Source: Nocardia goodfellowii
GTDB taxonomy: Bacteria > Actinomycetota > Actinomycetes > Mycobacteriales > Mycobacteriaceae
DNA length: 64,000 nucleotides
Direction: 5' to 3'
Assembly (NCBI RefSeq): GCF_017875645.1
Contig: NZ_JAGGMR010000001.1
Coordinates: 2,232,001 to 2,296,000, forward strand
Numbering within the stretch: position 1 is the first letter of the stretch; each line of letters opens with the position of its first letter. The notes beneath the pieces were generated by a model that did not search any database, had not been told where the DNA came from, and saw nothing but the letters and a program-made list of their open reading frames with translations. The position numbers and the translations under genes are program-made. Of this stretch, positions 20,047 to 30,434 are shown piece by piece.

Positions 20047-20054
20047 TGGGCAGC

Positions 20055-20990
20055 GTGTTGTCAGTAGTGCCCAGCCCCGTCACCGTGCGCGCGCCGTCGA
20101 AGGTGAATTTGCACCTCGGAGTCGGCGACCTGCGCGAGGACGGGTATCACGACCTGACCACGGTATTCCAGGCGCTTTCGCTCAGCGACGACCTGCACAT
20201 CTCGCCCGCCGCCGCGCTCACCGTGAAGGTGAGCGGCGAGGGCGCGGCCGACGTGCCGACCGACCGCACCAACCTGGTGTGGCAGGCGGCGGTCCGGCTG
20301 GCGCATCTGGCCGGCCGGGTGCCGCTGGTGGAAATCGCCATCGCCAAGGGCATTCCGGTGGCGGGCGGGATGGCCGGCGGCAGCGCGGACGGCGCCGCCG
20401 CCCTGGTCGGATTGAACGAACTATGGGATATCGGCCTGGCTCGCGATGAATTGATGTCGATAGCCGCGGAATTGGGCAGCGACGTGCCGTTCGCGCTGCA
20501 CGGGGGGACGGCGCTGGGCACCGGACGCGGGGAACGGCTGCTTCCGGTGCTGTCCCGCAACACTTTTCACTGGGTGCTGGCCTTCGCCAAAGGCGGGTTG
20601 TCCACGCCGGCGGTGTTCGCGGAACTGGATCGGTTGCGCGAGATCGGTGCGCCGCCCCGCCTCGGTCCGCCCGAGCAGTTGATGCAGGCACTGGCCGCCG
20701 GCGACCCGGAACAGCTCGCGCCCCTGCTGGGTAACGACTTGCAGGCGGCGGCGGTCTCGTTGCAGCCGGAGCTCCGGCGGACGCTGCGGGCCGGTGTTTC
20801 GGCGGGTGCGCTGGCCGGGCTGGTGTCCGGGTCCGGGCCGACGTGCGCGTTCCTGTGCGAGAGCGAATCCGCGGCCGTCGCGGTCGCCGCGGAACTCGCC
20901 GGCGCGGGCGTGGCCCGCAGCGTGCGCACCGCCAGCGGGCCGGTCCCGGGGGCGCGCATCCTGCCGCCGGACACCCAAGTCAAACGCTGA
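20055..20990 (+). CDS. ispE: 4-diphosphocytidyl-2-C-methyl-D-erythritol kinase
   Basis: 311 residues, GHMP kinase of the MEP isoprenoid pathway; phosphorylates CDP-ME with ATP. Motifs: [14 protein letters not shown], the ATP loop [16 protein letters not shown], and the C-terminal [11 protein letters not shown]. Start GTG 20055; GTG 20067 is an alternative. The frame stays open far upstream into the SDR region, but that part is antisense-like and not homologous. Counterpart of Rv1011; an ABC-F gene follows. Confidence 0.95.
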   Translation: MLSVVPSPVTVRAPSKVNLHLGVGDLREDGYHDLTTVFQALSLSDDLHISPAAALTVKVSGEGAADVPTDRTNLVWQAAVRLAHLAGRVPLVEIAIAKGIPVAGGMAGGSADGAAALVGLNELWDIGLARDELMSIAAELGSDVPFALHGGTALGTGRGERLLPVLSRNTFHWVLAFAKGGLSTPAVFAELDRLREIGAPPRLGPPEQLMQALAAGDPEQLAPLLGNDLQAAAVSLQPELRRTLRAGVSAGALAGLVSGSGPTCAFLCESESAAVAVAAELAGAGVARSVRTASGPVPGARILPPDTQVKR

Positions 20991-21020
20991 CCCAGCAGCG
21001 ATCGGGCTGGTCGGCGCACG

Positions 21021-21102
21021 CGGGCTGAGGGTGCTGAGCCCGGCCGTCCCCGGCCGCCTCGGTACCCTTGCCGAGGGCAACTATCTGCCTCATGCCCTCG
21101 GC
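21021..21102 (+). promoter_or_regulatory. structured 5' leader of the ABC-F gene
   Basis: Three stems are visible. CGGGCT/AGCCCG (21021-21026 with 21037-21042). CGGCCG repeated at 21041-21056, which can pair with itself. A 9-bp perfect stem GCCGAGGGC/GCCCTCGGC (21070-21078 with 21094-21102) ends 10 nt before the GGAAGGA ribosome site. The first stems overlap competing pairings. Leader attenuation is known for some ABC-F genes; here it is inference. Confidence 0.4.
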
Positions 21103-21121
21103 GTAACCCCCGGAAGGATTT

Positions 21122-22924
<1,803 letters not shown>

Positions 22925-22943
22925 TCGGCTGCGGCGCGTATCG

Positions 22944-23822
22944 CTACTGTGTGCCCGCGGCCCGGCCCTCATCGACGACGATCGGCAGGCAGGTCTGGAT
23001 GAAATCCGCGCCGAAGGTGGTCAGGATGATGCTGCGGTAGGTCACCTTGGTACCGAAGCCGGAGCGCTTCAACACATTCCGGGCAGCGGACTGGGCTTCG
23101 AGGATCTGGTAGCGGTTCGGGTTGCCGACCGGTTCGGAGACGAATTCGATCAGCCCCAACCGGGTCAGGTTGGGCAGGTACTGCTGGATCCGGTTCGGGA
23201 AACGTAACCCGGCGTGCTCACCGATCAGCGTCAGACCCGAGACCCGGCGTTCCGAGCCGAGCGCGCGTGGCCGTCCGGCGCGGATATCGATGGCGGGCTG
23301 CGGGCCATCGGTGTGCAGGAAGCGCAGGATGCGCGCTTCGTCGGGGGTCAGATCGGCGAGCATCCGCGCGAAAGCCGGGTGGATGTCCTGGCTTTCGGCG
23401 TGCGTGCTGGCCGAAAGCCGAAGCAGCGCGGCCCCCTGCTCGCGTAGTGCGGGCACCTCCGGGCCCATGGCCCCGTCGCCCGGCATGCCCAGCGCGCGGC
23501 GCACCGCGCCCTTGAATTCGGATTCGGCTTCGGCGAGCACCTCGGCGGCGGGCGCGCCCGCGATGCTGCCGCGCACCACCGTCTTGCCGACATCGGCCGC
23601 GGTGCCCACGCCCCACGCGGTGACCTTGGACGCCGCCGAAATGGCAACGCGCGCAACGCCTACACCGGCGCGCACAGTTTGACGCGCGGACGGACGAGTG
23701 CGCTCGGGTGGCTCGGGAACTGGCAGGGGGGTTACCGGCCGCCGGGCGATCTCGGTCGACGGGCGCGCGTCAGGGGATCGCTCGGCGGCCGAAATATCGT
23801 CGCCGCCGTCAGATTCCGTCAT
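22944..23822 (-). CDS. DUF4393 (Abi-alpha-like) protein, copy 1
   Basis: 292 residues. Disordered Pro/Arg/acidic N-terminus (about 1-55), then a Gly/Ala amphipathic stretch (ARVAISAASKVTAWGVGTAA), and the DUF4393 region (about 120-275) with HPAFARMLADLTPDEARILR, GPQPAIDIR, LTRLGLIEF and LTTFGADFIQTC. ATG 23822 overlaps the DUF445 stop as ATGA, so translation is coupled; an ATG at 23828 is an alternative. DUF4393 includes AbiAlpha, implicated in phage abortive infection; a defence role for chromosomal actinobacterial copies is unproven. It is a paralogue of the protein at 25445-26365. Confidence 0.8.
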   Translation of the reverse strand: MTESDGGDDISAAERSPDARPSTEIARRPVTPLPVPEPPERTRPSARQTVRAGVGVARVAISAASKVTAWGVGTAADVGKTVVRGSIAGAPAAEVLAEAESEFKGAVRRALGMPGDGAMGPEVPALREQGAALLRLSASTHAESQDIHPAFARMLADLTPDEARILRFLHTDGPQPAIDIRAGRPRALGSERRVSGLTLIGEHAGLRFPNRIQQYLPNLTRLGLIEFVSEPVGNPNRYQILEAQSAARNVLKRSGFGTKVTYRSIILTTFGADFIQTCLPIVVDEGRAAGTQ

Positions 23823-25141
23823 AGCCATGTTGTCGCTACTCCCGTTCCGAAGATCAGGATATGAGCGTATCCGGCAAACAGGCCCAGCACACCGCCATGC
23901 AGAAAAAGCAGCCATTCGTCCTGCTTGATGGCCGCACGCAGCATGTCGACGAAGTCCGGCGGCGAGAGCTGTGACATCTGCTTGGCGATGTAATCGTTGA
24001 TCTGGCGGCCCTGGCGGATGTTGAAGTCCGGGTCGGCGAAGGCGATCGGCGCGATCGCCTTGGCTTCCTTGGTCAAAGTGTCCTGCAGCGAATCATATTC
24101 GCGGCTGCCGAGCATGAACTTGACCGCGGGCCGGGCCGGGCCGAGTGCGCGGTCGGCGGCCGGGCGGAGCGTGTCCTCGAGCATCTGCATCGTGCGGTCC
24201 GAGCGCGGGCCGTTGAGCAGTTCGTCGCCGATATTGGCGACGGTCACCACTTGACTGGATACCAATTCGGCGTATCCATCGGTGATTTCGGACTGGCGCT
24301 TGATCAGCAGACCCTGTCGCCACGGGCACCACCACTTCGGGTAGGCGGGCGCGAAGATCATGTTCAACCCGACGTAGTTGACCACCCAGCCGATGATCAC
24401 GCCGCCGACCGGCAGCACCGCCAGCGAGGGCCAGCCGGTCAGGTGCAGCAACGCGACCAGCACCAGACCCATGGGGGCGCCGAAATAGAAGCCGAAGTTC
24501 TGCATGAACCGCAGCTCTTTCGCGCCGAGCACCTGGAACAGCGTATTCAGCAGATGCGGCCGGGCCTGGAAGTAGCGGATCACCATTTGCTTGACGTCGA
24601 GCAGCTGGTCGATGTTGGCGCCGAATTCCTCGGTGAGTTCGCGCAGAATGTCGGGCAACTGCTGGCGCACCCGGGCGTGCACCACCTCGCGCACCTGGGT
24701 GGGCAGGTTGTACCAGAGCTGCGGATGTTCGCGGCGCAGGATGTCCTCGACGATGTTCTCGATCTGCGCGTCGGCGACGCTGATGAATTGTTCGGCCAGC
24801 TTGTCGGGTTCGAGCTCGCGGTAGAAGTCGGCGACGCTACCGAGTTTGGCCAGCCCCTTGTCCACGGCGATGCTGGCCATTTTGTCGGCACGACTGGGCA
24901 CGATGCCCTGCCAGCCGATGCGGCCGTCGTAGCTGAGCAGCGGCAGCACTTGAATTCGCTTGGGCAGGAAGGGAAATACCGCACGCAGGCCCGGCAGATG
25001 GAAGCCGTGGAAAGCGATCGGCTTGAACAGCATGAGGATGCCGGTCCAGTTGGTGATATAGCCGATGACGCCGGTGAACAGCGGGATCGTCAATAGCTCC
25101 AGGAGGATCGTCGGGTGCAACCCGAAAATACTCTCTAACAC
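23819..25141 (-). CDS. DUF445 membrane protein
   Basis: 440 residues. N-terminal membrane helix with the DUF445 signature PLFTGVIGYITNWTGILMLF, a long helical cytosolic part (about 70-210), a central pair of helices (about 215-265, GPAYPKWW-like turn after them) and a C-terminal hydrophobic segment (LHGGVLGLFAGYAHILIF). GTG start with AGGAGGG a few nt upstream. The family is widespread and uncharacterised. It forms a two-gene unit with the downstream DUF4393 gene and is divergent from a second DUF4393 gene, so the three products may act together at the membrane. Confidence 0.88.
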   Translation of the reverse strand: MLESIFGLHPTILLELLTIPLFTGVIGYITNWTGILMLFKPIAFHGFHLPGLRAVFPFLPKRIQVLPLLSYDGRIGWQGIVPSRADKMASIAVDKGLAKLGSVADFYRELEPDKLAEQFISVADAQIENIVEDILRREHPQLWYNLPTQVREVVHARVRQQLPDILRELTEEFGANIDQLLDVKQMVIRYFQARPHLLNTLFQVLGAKELRFMQNFGFYFGAPMGLVLVALLHLTGWPSLAVLPVGGVIIGWVVNYVGLNMIFAPAYPKWWCPWRQGLLIKRQSEITDGYAELVSSQVVTVANIGDELLNGPRSDRTMQMLEDTLRPAADRALGPARPAVKFMLGSREYDSLQDTLTKEAKAIAPIAFADPDFNIRQGRQINDYIAKQMSQLSPPDFVDMLRAAIKQDEWLLFLHGGVLGLFAGYAHILIFGTGVATTWL

Positions 25142-25444
25142 GACACCCTCCTGCCGGACGCACCCGGTGACCGCCGCCTCACCGGGTCCTCAAACTAGCA
25201 CCACGCTGTCCGAATTGTGGAGCCAGCCACCGGTGCCGTACCAGACAGCCCGAGACGTCAGTCACAATCGGCGACCGGGATGTCGCACCCGACGGCGGGG
25301 GCGGCGAGAATGATCGGGGCCACATTCCGGTGCCGGGGTCATCCGGTTGTGACCCGCGCGGCTCCCGGTTCGGCATACCCGGGGCGTCGCCGCGCAATAA
25401 TCTGTGGGCAGATTCGTTCATCGGGCAAATACATCGGAGAAGAC
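25142..25444. other. divergent intergenic region of the DUF445/DUF4393 locus
   Basis: 303 nt between the DUF445 start and the second DUF4393 start. It must hold promoters in both directions. I see no convincing -35/-10 pair, long repeat or RNA gene; TAATCT near 25399 is a possible -10 for the plus-strand gene. Confidence 0.4.
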
Positions 25445-26365
25445 GTGGCAGACGACAGGACCGGACAGGACATCACCCGAGCCGGTGCTGACCGTTTGGA
25501 GCGGCCTGCGAGCAGTCGCTCCGTAGAGCGCAGCTCGGACGTCGAACAGCGGCAGATCAGCAATGAGGCGCGGCTGATCCGCGGCGTGTTCCGGGCGGCC
25601 GGGCTGGCCGCCGGTACCGCGGTGCGCGGCGGTCAGTGGGCGGTCAACACCTCCTACGAGGTGACCAAGGAGATCGCTCAGGCCGCCCTGGACGGGGAAT
25701 CCTCCGCCGATATCGCCGAACGCACCGGCAACGCCCTGCGCTCCATCGCCCGCAGCGCGCTCGGCGTCACCGAGGGGTCGGTGCGCGAAATCGTCAGTTA
25801 CGTACCGACTTCCGGCAACGGCACCAGTCCAGGTGCCGGTCAGCAGCCCGCTCTGGCCATGGGTTCGCAGGTGCGCTCGGCCAGTGCCGACGAACTGCGC
25901 CGGCGCGGGGACGCGCTGCTGGCCCGCTCCGCCGATGTCTACTTCACCGAGGACGTGCATCCGGCCTACGACCGGATCCTGGATCAGCTGGCGCCCGACG
26001 AGGCCCGCATCCTGCGTTTCATGGCGCTCAACGGCCCGCAGCCCGCGGTGGACGTGCGTACCAACCGTCCGCTGGGCATCGGCTCGGAACTGGTGCGCGG
26101 CGATCTGACCTCGGTGCCGGAGCAATCGGGCGTGCGCTACCCGGACCGGGCGCGCTCGTATCTGATCAACCTGAACCGCCTCGGCCTCACGCTGACCTCG
26201 GACGATCCGGTGGTGCTGAGCCGCTACATGGTGCTCGAGGTGCAGCCGGTGGTGGAGGCGGCGCTCAAACAGGCCGGCCGGGCCCCGAAGATCGTTCGCA
26301 AAAGTTTTCGACTGACCGAATTCGGCGAGGATTTCTGCCGGACGTGCTTCAGTATCGGTAATTGA
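25445..26365 (+). CDS. DUF4393 (Abi-alpha-like) protein, copy 2
   Basis: 306 residues, GTG start with GGAGA 5 nt upstream. Same plan as copy 1: charged N-terminus, a Gly/Ala amphipathic stretch (GVFRAAGLAAGTAVRGGQWA), and a DUF4393 domain with HPAYDRILDQLAPDEARILR, NGPQPAVDVR, LNRLGLTL and LTEFGEDFCRTC. The two proteins align over their full C-terminal ~170 residues but differ in their N-terminal tails. It is transcribed away from the DUF445 gene. Function unknown. Confidence 0.82.
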   Translation: MADDRTGQDITRAGADRLERPASSRSVERSSDVEQRQISNEARLIRGVFRAAGLAAGTAVRGGQWAVNTSYEVTKEIAQAALDGESSADIAERTGNALRSIARSALGVTEGSVREIVSYVPTSGNGTSPGAGQQPALAMGSQVRSASADELRRRGDALLARSADVYFTEDVHPAYDRILDQLAPDEARILRFMALNGPQPAVDVRTNRPLGIGSELVRGDLTSVPEQSGVRYPDRARSYLINLNRLGLTLTSDDPVVLSRYMVLEVQPVVEAALKQAGRAPKIVRKSFRLTEFGEDFCRTCFSIGN

Positions 26366-26453
26366 TCTTTCCCGCCGAATCCGGAGGAGAGATTGATAGC
26401 GAGATGATACAAATCTCGTGGAGCATCGTGGCTTCGGATGGGATTGTTGAATT

Positions 26454-26996
26454 ATGGGATCGGCCGAGCAGCACCTAGGTAATCGGGGGACCGACGATGT
26501 CTCGGCCATCAGCCGCCTGAAATACCGATATCTGCGCACGCTCGACACCAAGACTTGGGACGAATTCGCCGACACGATGATCCCTGAGGCGACCGCCACC
26601 TACAGCGAATACCTGCAGTTCGAATCGCGCGACGCCTTCCTCGCTTTCATGCGCAACACCCTCGGCCCGCACGTCATCACCGAGCACCGCTGCGACCACC
26701 CCGAGATCGATGTGGACGGCGATACCGCCACGGGCACTTGGTATCTCGCCGACACGGTGCTCATTCCCGCGCACAACATGCTGCTGCGCGGCGCGGCCTT
26801 CTACAGCGACAAATATGTCCGCTGCGAAGACGGGCACTGGCGGATCGCGCACACCGGCTACGAGCGCACCTACGAGGTGGTGCTCTCGCTCAGCGACCTG
26901 CCGAGCCTGCGTTTGACCTCCAGCCGCTGGGGGTTGATCGCCCGCGAGGACGGGATCGCCTCGGTCGAGATGGACCCCGAGCAGCCCACGCCCTAG
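26454..26996 (+). CDS. SnoaL-like (NTF2-fold) protein
   Basis: 180 residues. NTF2/SnoaL-4 type fold: an N-terminal helix pair (ISRLKYRYLRTLDTKTWDEF) with acidic residues and a cone-shaped beta sheet (HRCDHPEIDVDGDTATGTWY, GHWRIAHTGYERTYE). Members include hydratases, dehydratases and isomerases of steroids and polyketides, and also binding proteins; the reaction cannot be predicted. No clear ribosome site precedes the ATG. The 3' end overlaps the convergent prfC stop by 4 nt. Confidence 0.75.
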   Translation: MGSAEQHLGNRGTDDVSAISRLKYRYLRTLDTKTWDEFADTMIPEATATYSEYLQFESRDAFLAFMRNTLGPHVITEHRCDHPEIDVDGDTATGTWYLADTVLIPAHNMLLRGAAFYSDKYVRCEDGHWRIAHTGYERTYEVVLSLSDLPSLRLTSSRWGLIAREDGIASVEMDPEQPTP

Positions 26997-28672
26997 TCGG
27001 CCGCCGCGACCAGCGGTTCCAGCGTCATCTTCGGCATTTCCTTCTCGATGTACTGCAACCGCCACTTGTCGCTGAACAGCGCCAGCAGCACACCGTCGCT
27101 GCGCGTGAACACCTCCACGCCGCGCTGCCGGCCCAGCTCGTCGGCCGACGCGGCGTCGGTGCGCCGGGCGATGGTGTACGGCAGGAAGTCCAGATGCGTC
27201 TCGACGTTGTATTCGCCCAGCATGCGGGCGGTGACGACCTCGAACTGCATCGGGCCGACCGCCGCCAGCACCGGCGAGGCGTCGCCGCGGGCGTCGTTGC
27301 GCAGCACCTGCACCACGCCCTCGGAGTCGAGCTGATCGATGGCCTTGCGGAACTGCTTGTACTTGCCCGCCGACTGCGCCCGCAGTACCGCGAAATGCTC
27401 CGGCGCGAAGGACGGAATCGGCGGGAACTCCACCTTTTTGTCCACGTACAGGGTGTGACCCGGAGCCAGCGCGGTGGCGTTGACCAGGCCCACCACGTCA
27501 CCCGGGTAGGCGGTGTCCACGGTGGTGCGGTCCCGGCCGAACACCGTCAGCGCGTACTTGGTGGCGAACGGGCGACCGGTCTGCGCGTGCGTGACGACCA
27601 TGCCGCGTTCGAATTCGCCCGACACGATCCGCATGAACGCCAGCCGGTCCCGGTGCGCGGTGTCCATACCGGCCTGCACCTTGAAGATCACGGCGCTGAA
27701 CGGATCGGTGGTCGCCCGCGCGGTGCCGTTGACGTCGGCGCGCGGCCCGGGTGCGGGGGCCAGGGCGACCAGCGTTTCCAGCAGCTGACGCACGCCGAAG
27801 TTCAGCATCGCGGAGGCATAGATGACCGGCGAGGTCTGTCCCGCGAGGAACATCTCCTGGTCATGGTCCTGTCCGGTGGCCGAGAGCAGTTCGCTTTCCT
27901 CGGCGGCGGTGGCCCAGGCCTCGCCTTCGCGGGCCTCGGCCTCGTCCGGGGTCAGGGATTCCTCCGGAGCGATGGTCGCGCCCCCCGCGGTGCGCGTGAA
28001 GTGGATGTACTCCTCGGCTTCGCCCTCGGGGCCGCGGCGCAGCAGGCCGCGGAAATCACCCGCGATACCGACCGGGAGGAACAGGGGAGTGGGCGTCAGG
28101 CCGATCCGCTCGCTGATCTCGTCCAGCAACTCCAGCGGCGCCTGGCCCGGACGGTCCCACTTGTTGATGACGGTGATGACCGGGATGCCGCGGTGGCGAC
28201 ACACCTGGAACAGCTTCAAGGTCTGCGGCTCGAGGCCCTTGGCGGCGTCGATCAGCATGACCGCCGCGTCGACGGCGGTCAGCACGCGATAGGTGTCCTC
28301 GGAGAAGTCCGAGTGGCCCGGGGTGTCGACGAGGTTGATCACATGATCGATATCGGAGCCCGCGGCCCGGTAGTTGAACTGCAACGCGGTGGAGCTGACC
28401 GAGATACCGCGGGCCTTCTCCATCTCCATCCAGTCCGAGACGGTGGACTTGCGCCCGGCCTTACCGTGGATCGCGCCCGCCTCGGAAATCATCCGCGCGT
28501 GCAGCGCCAATGCCTCGGTCAGCGTCGACTTACCCGCGTCCGGATGGGAGATCACGGCGAAGGTGCGGCGCCGGGCGACCTCGGCGGGCAGACCTTTTCG
28601 AGCGGCCTGCGAGCTGTCACCGGCGGCCTCACGGGAAGTCGAACTGTCGGCGAGTTCCTCAGAGGAGGTCAC
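26993..28672 (-). CDS. prfC: peptide chain release factor 3
   Basis: 559 residues, translational GTPase that recycles RF1/RF2 after termination. G motifs: SHPDAGKST (G1), RGISVSSTALQF (G2), VDTPGHSDF (G3) and VINKWDR (G4); domains II and III follow, ending with the RF3-type C-terminus. GTG start with AAAGG 8 nt before it. RF3 is not universal in actinobacteria, so its presence is informative. It is divergent from rplY. Confidence 0.96.
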   Translation of the reverse strand: MTSSEELADSSTSREAAGDSSQAARKGLPAEVARRRTFAVISHPDAGKSTLTEALALHARMISEAGAIHGKAGRKSTVSDWMEMEKARGISVSSTALQFNYRAAGSDIDHVINLVDTPGHSDFSEDTYRVLTAVDAAVMLIDAAKGLEPQTLKLFQVCRHRGIPVITVINKWDRPGQAPLELLDEISERIGLTPTPLFLPVGIAGDFRGLLRRGPEGEAEEYIHFTRTAGGATIAPEESLTPDEAEAREGEAWATAAEESELLSATGQDHDQEMFLAGQTSPVIYASAMLNFGVRQLLETLVALAPAPGPRADVNGTARATTDPFSAVIFKVQAGMDTAHRDRLAFMRIVSGEFERGMVVTHAQTGRPFATKYALTVFGRDRTTVDTAYPGDVVGLVNATALAPGHTLYVDKKVEFPPIPSFAPEHFAVLRAQSAGKYKQFRKAIDQLDSEGVVQVLRNDARGDASPVLAAVGPMQFEVVTARMLGEYNVETHLDFLPYTIARRTDAASADELGRQRGVEVFTRSDGVLLALFSDKWRLQYIEKEMPKMTLEPLVAAAD

Positions 28673-29001
28673 GGGACAAACCTTTCGCGCGGGACGGCAG
28701 CAGACAACCGTTCCAGCTTAGGCGGTGCGCCGTTCATGGCTCCGACCCGGGGTTTCGGCGCAAATGTACAGCGCCTGACCTCCCGATTAATTCCGGGCCA
28801 TCACCTTGCGGTACAGTGTTCGGGTTGTCTCGGCGAGGGTGTTTTACAGCACCGTGATCGACGCGGCGCGGCTCCATGGCCGTCGTCCTCGTTGTCTTCG
28901 CCCGACGAGTAGACCAACTGCCAGGGCTCGTGTTTTTCGATACGACACACCCCTGGCCCACAGCTGACAGCCACCGTAGAGCCGTAGGAGTAGATCTAGT
29001 C
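28673..29001 (+). other. prfC-rplY intergenic region with a structured rplY leader
   Basis: 329 nt between divergent genes. In the half near rplY, CTCGT/ACGAG (28889-28911) and CCAGGG/CCCTGG (28921-28926 with 28951-28956, plus inner GTGT/ACAC) can form stems. TACAGT near 28832 is a possible -10, which would give a leader of about 160 nt. Such a leader could carry feedback control by L25, but I recognise no known motif. Confidence 0.3.
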
Positions 29002-29625
29002 ATGTCTGACGCCAACCTTCTCGAAGCCGCCGTTCGCACCGAGTTCGGTAAGGGCGCCGCCCGCCGCACCCGTCGTGCCGGCAACGTGCCCGCCGTTCTC
29101 TACGGCCACGCCACCGACCCCCAGCACCTGGCGCTGGACGCCCAGGCGTTCGCGGCCATCCTGCGTCAGCACGGCACCAACGCGGTGCTGAACCTGGTGA
29201 TCGACGGCAAGGAGCACCTGGCGCTGACCAAGTCGGTTGTCGTGCACCCGATCCGCCGCTACATCGAGCACGCCGACCTGCTGGTCATCAAGAAGGGCGA
29301 GCGGGTCACGGCCGACGTGCACGTCACCCTGGTCGGCGAGCCCGCCGCTGGCACCCTGGTCACCCAGGACGCCACCACCATCTCCATCGAGGCCGACGCG
29401 ATGAAGCTGCCGGACTCCATCGAGGTCTCGATCGAGGGCGCCGAGGCCGGCACTCAGATCAACGCCGGTGACATCACGCTGCCCGCCGGTGTCGCCCTGA
29501 TCGTCGACCCGGAGACCTTGATCGTCAACATCATCGCCGCCCCGGCCTCCGCCGAGGAGACCGAGGCCGCCGCCGAAGCCGCCGCCGAGGGCGAGGCCGC
29601 CGCCGACGCCGAGAGCGCCGAGTAA
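29002..29625 (+). CDS. rplY: 50S ribosomal protein L25/general stress protein Ctc
   Basis: 207 residues, long CTC form: N-terminal L25 beta-barrel binding 5S rRNA (about 1-95) and the C-terminal TL5 domain (about 96-185), ending in an Ala/Glu-rich acidic tail. ATG 29002 with GTAGGAG upstream; a longer frame from 28876 lies in the leader and has no homology. It is followed 18 nt later by pth, as Rv1015c-Rv1014c. Confidence 0.95.
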   Translation: MSDANLLEAAVRTEFGKGAARRTRRAGNVPAVLYGHATDPQHLALDAQAFAAILRQHGTNAVLNLVIDGKEHLALTKSVVVHPIRRYIEHADLLVIKKGERVTADVHVTLVGEPAAGTLVTQDATTISIEADAMKLPDSIEVSIEGAEAGTQINAGDITLPAGVALIVDPETLIVNIIAAPASAEETEAAAEAAAEGEAAADAESAE

Positions 29626-29643
29626 GAAACCCCTGGTCATCGC

Positions 29644-30219
29644 ATGACCGACGCCGTGCCCGCGCTCGTGGTCGGACTGGGTAACCCCGGTGCCGAATAC
29701 GAGCGCACCCGGCACAACATCGGCTTTCTGGTCGCCGACGTGCTCGCCGAGCGCGTCGGCGGCCGTTTTGCCGTGCACAAGAAATCCGGCGCGGACCTGC
29801 TGCAGGCGCGCCTGGACGGCCGTCAGGTGCTGATCGCCAAGCCCCGGTCGTATATGAACGTCTCCGGCCGTCCCGTCGCGGCGCTGGCCAAATTCTTCTC
29901 CGTGCCGCCCACCGAGGTGATCGTCGTGCACGACGAACTCGATCTGCCGTTCGGCGCGATCAAACTCAAGCGCGGTGGTGGCGAGGGCGGGCACAACGGA
30001 TTACGTTCTGTCTCCAGCGCTTTGACCACCAAGGACTATCTGCGCACCCGCATCGGTATCGGCCGCCCGCCGGGTCGCCAGGACCCGGCGGACTACGTGC
30101 TCAAACAGTTCGCCGCGCCGGAGCGCAAGGAAGTGCCGGTGATCGTGGAGCAGGCCGCCGACGCCGTGGAGTTGCTGCTGCGTGTAGGGCTGGAGACCGC
30201 GCAGAACCAGTTGCACTAG
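29644..30219 (+). CDS. pth: peptidyl-tRNA hydrolase
   Basis: 191 residues. Releases tRNA from peptidyl-tRNA that drops off ribosomes. Signature [20 protein letters not shown] with the catalytic His, [19 protein letters not shown] and [11 protein letters not shown] are all present. Probably one operon with rplY. Confidence 0.97.
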   Translation: MTDAVPALVVGLGNPGAEYERTRHNIGFLVADVLAERVGGRFAVHKKSGADLLQARLDGRQVLIAKPRSYMNVSGRPVAALAKFFSVPPTEVIVVHDELDLPFGAIKLKRGGGEGGHNGLRSVSSALTTKDYLRTRIGIGRPPGRQDPADYVLKQFAAPERKEVPVIVEQAADAVELLLRVGLETAQNQLH

Positions 30220-30231
30220 AACGACATGTCA

Positions 30232-30420
30232 TCAAAACGGCAGCGTCGGGTCCTGTTTCGCCGCCGTGCCGTCCAATTCCGCGATCCGCGCGTAGAGCGC
30301 CTGCAAGGTCGCGGCTACCTCGTCGAGGAACTCGTCTACCTGCTGCACGTCGTACCCGCGTTGACCGAACTTCGGTTTCTTGAACTGGACGAGTTGAATG
30401 TCCTCGGGTGTCAGCGGCAT
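30232..30420 (-). CDS. mini DivIVA-domain protein behind egtD
   Basis: 62 residues. It has the N-terminal DivIVA/Wag31 membrane-curvature segment (MPLTPEDIQLVQFKKPKFG, then RGYDVQQVDEFLDEV) and then a single short helix, without the long coiled coil of true DivIVA. GAAAGTGAG precedes the ATG. It lies 14 nt downstream of egtD in the same direction, so it is the last gene of that unit. Short DivIVA-domain proteins are common in actinobacteria and could modulate polar growth complexes. Confidence 0.8.
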   Translation of the reverse strand: MPLTPEDIQLVQFKKPKFGQRGYDVQQVDEFLDEVAATLQALYARIAELDGTAAKQDPTLPF

Positions 30421-30434
30421 CGGTCGCTCACTTT

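Noticed and set aside
26738..28912. 724-codon frame antisense to prfC
   Set aside because: Composition artefact of GC-rich coding DNA; the RF3 reading has all GTPase motifs.
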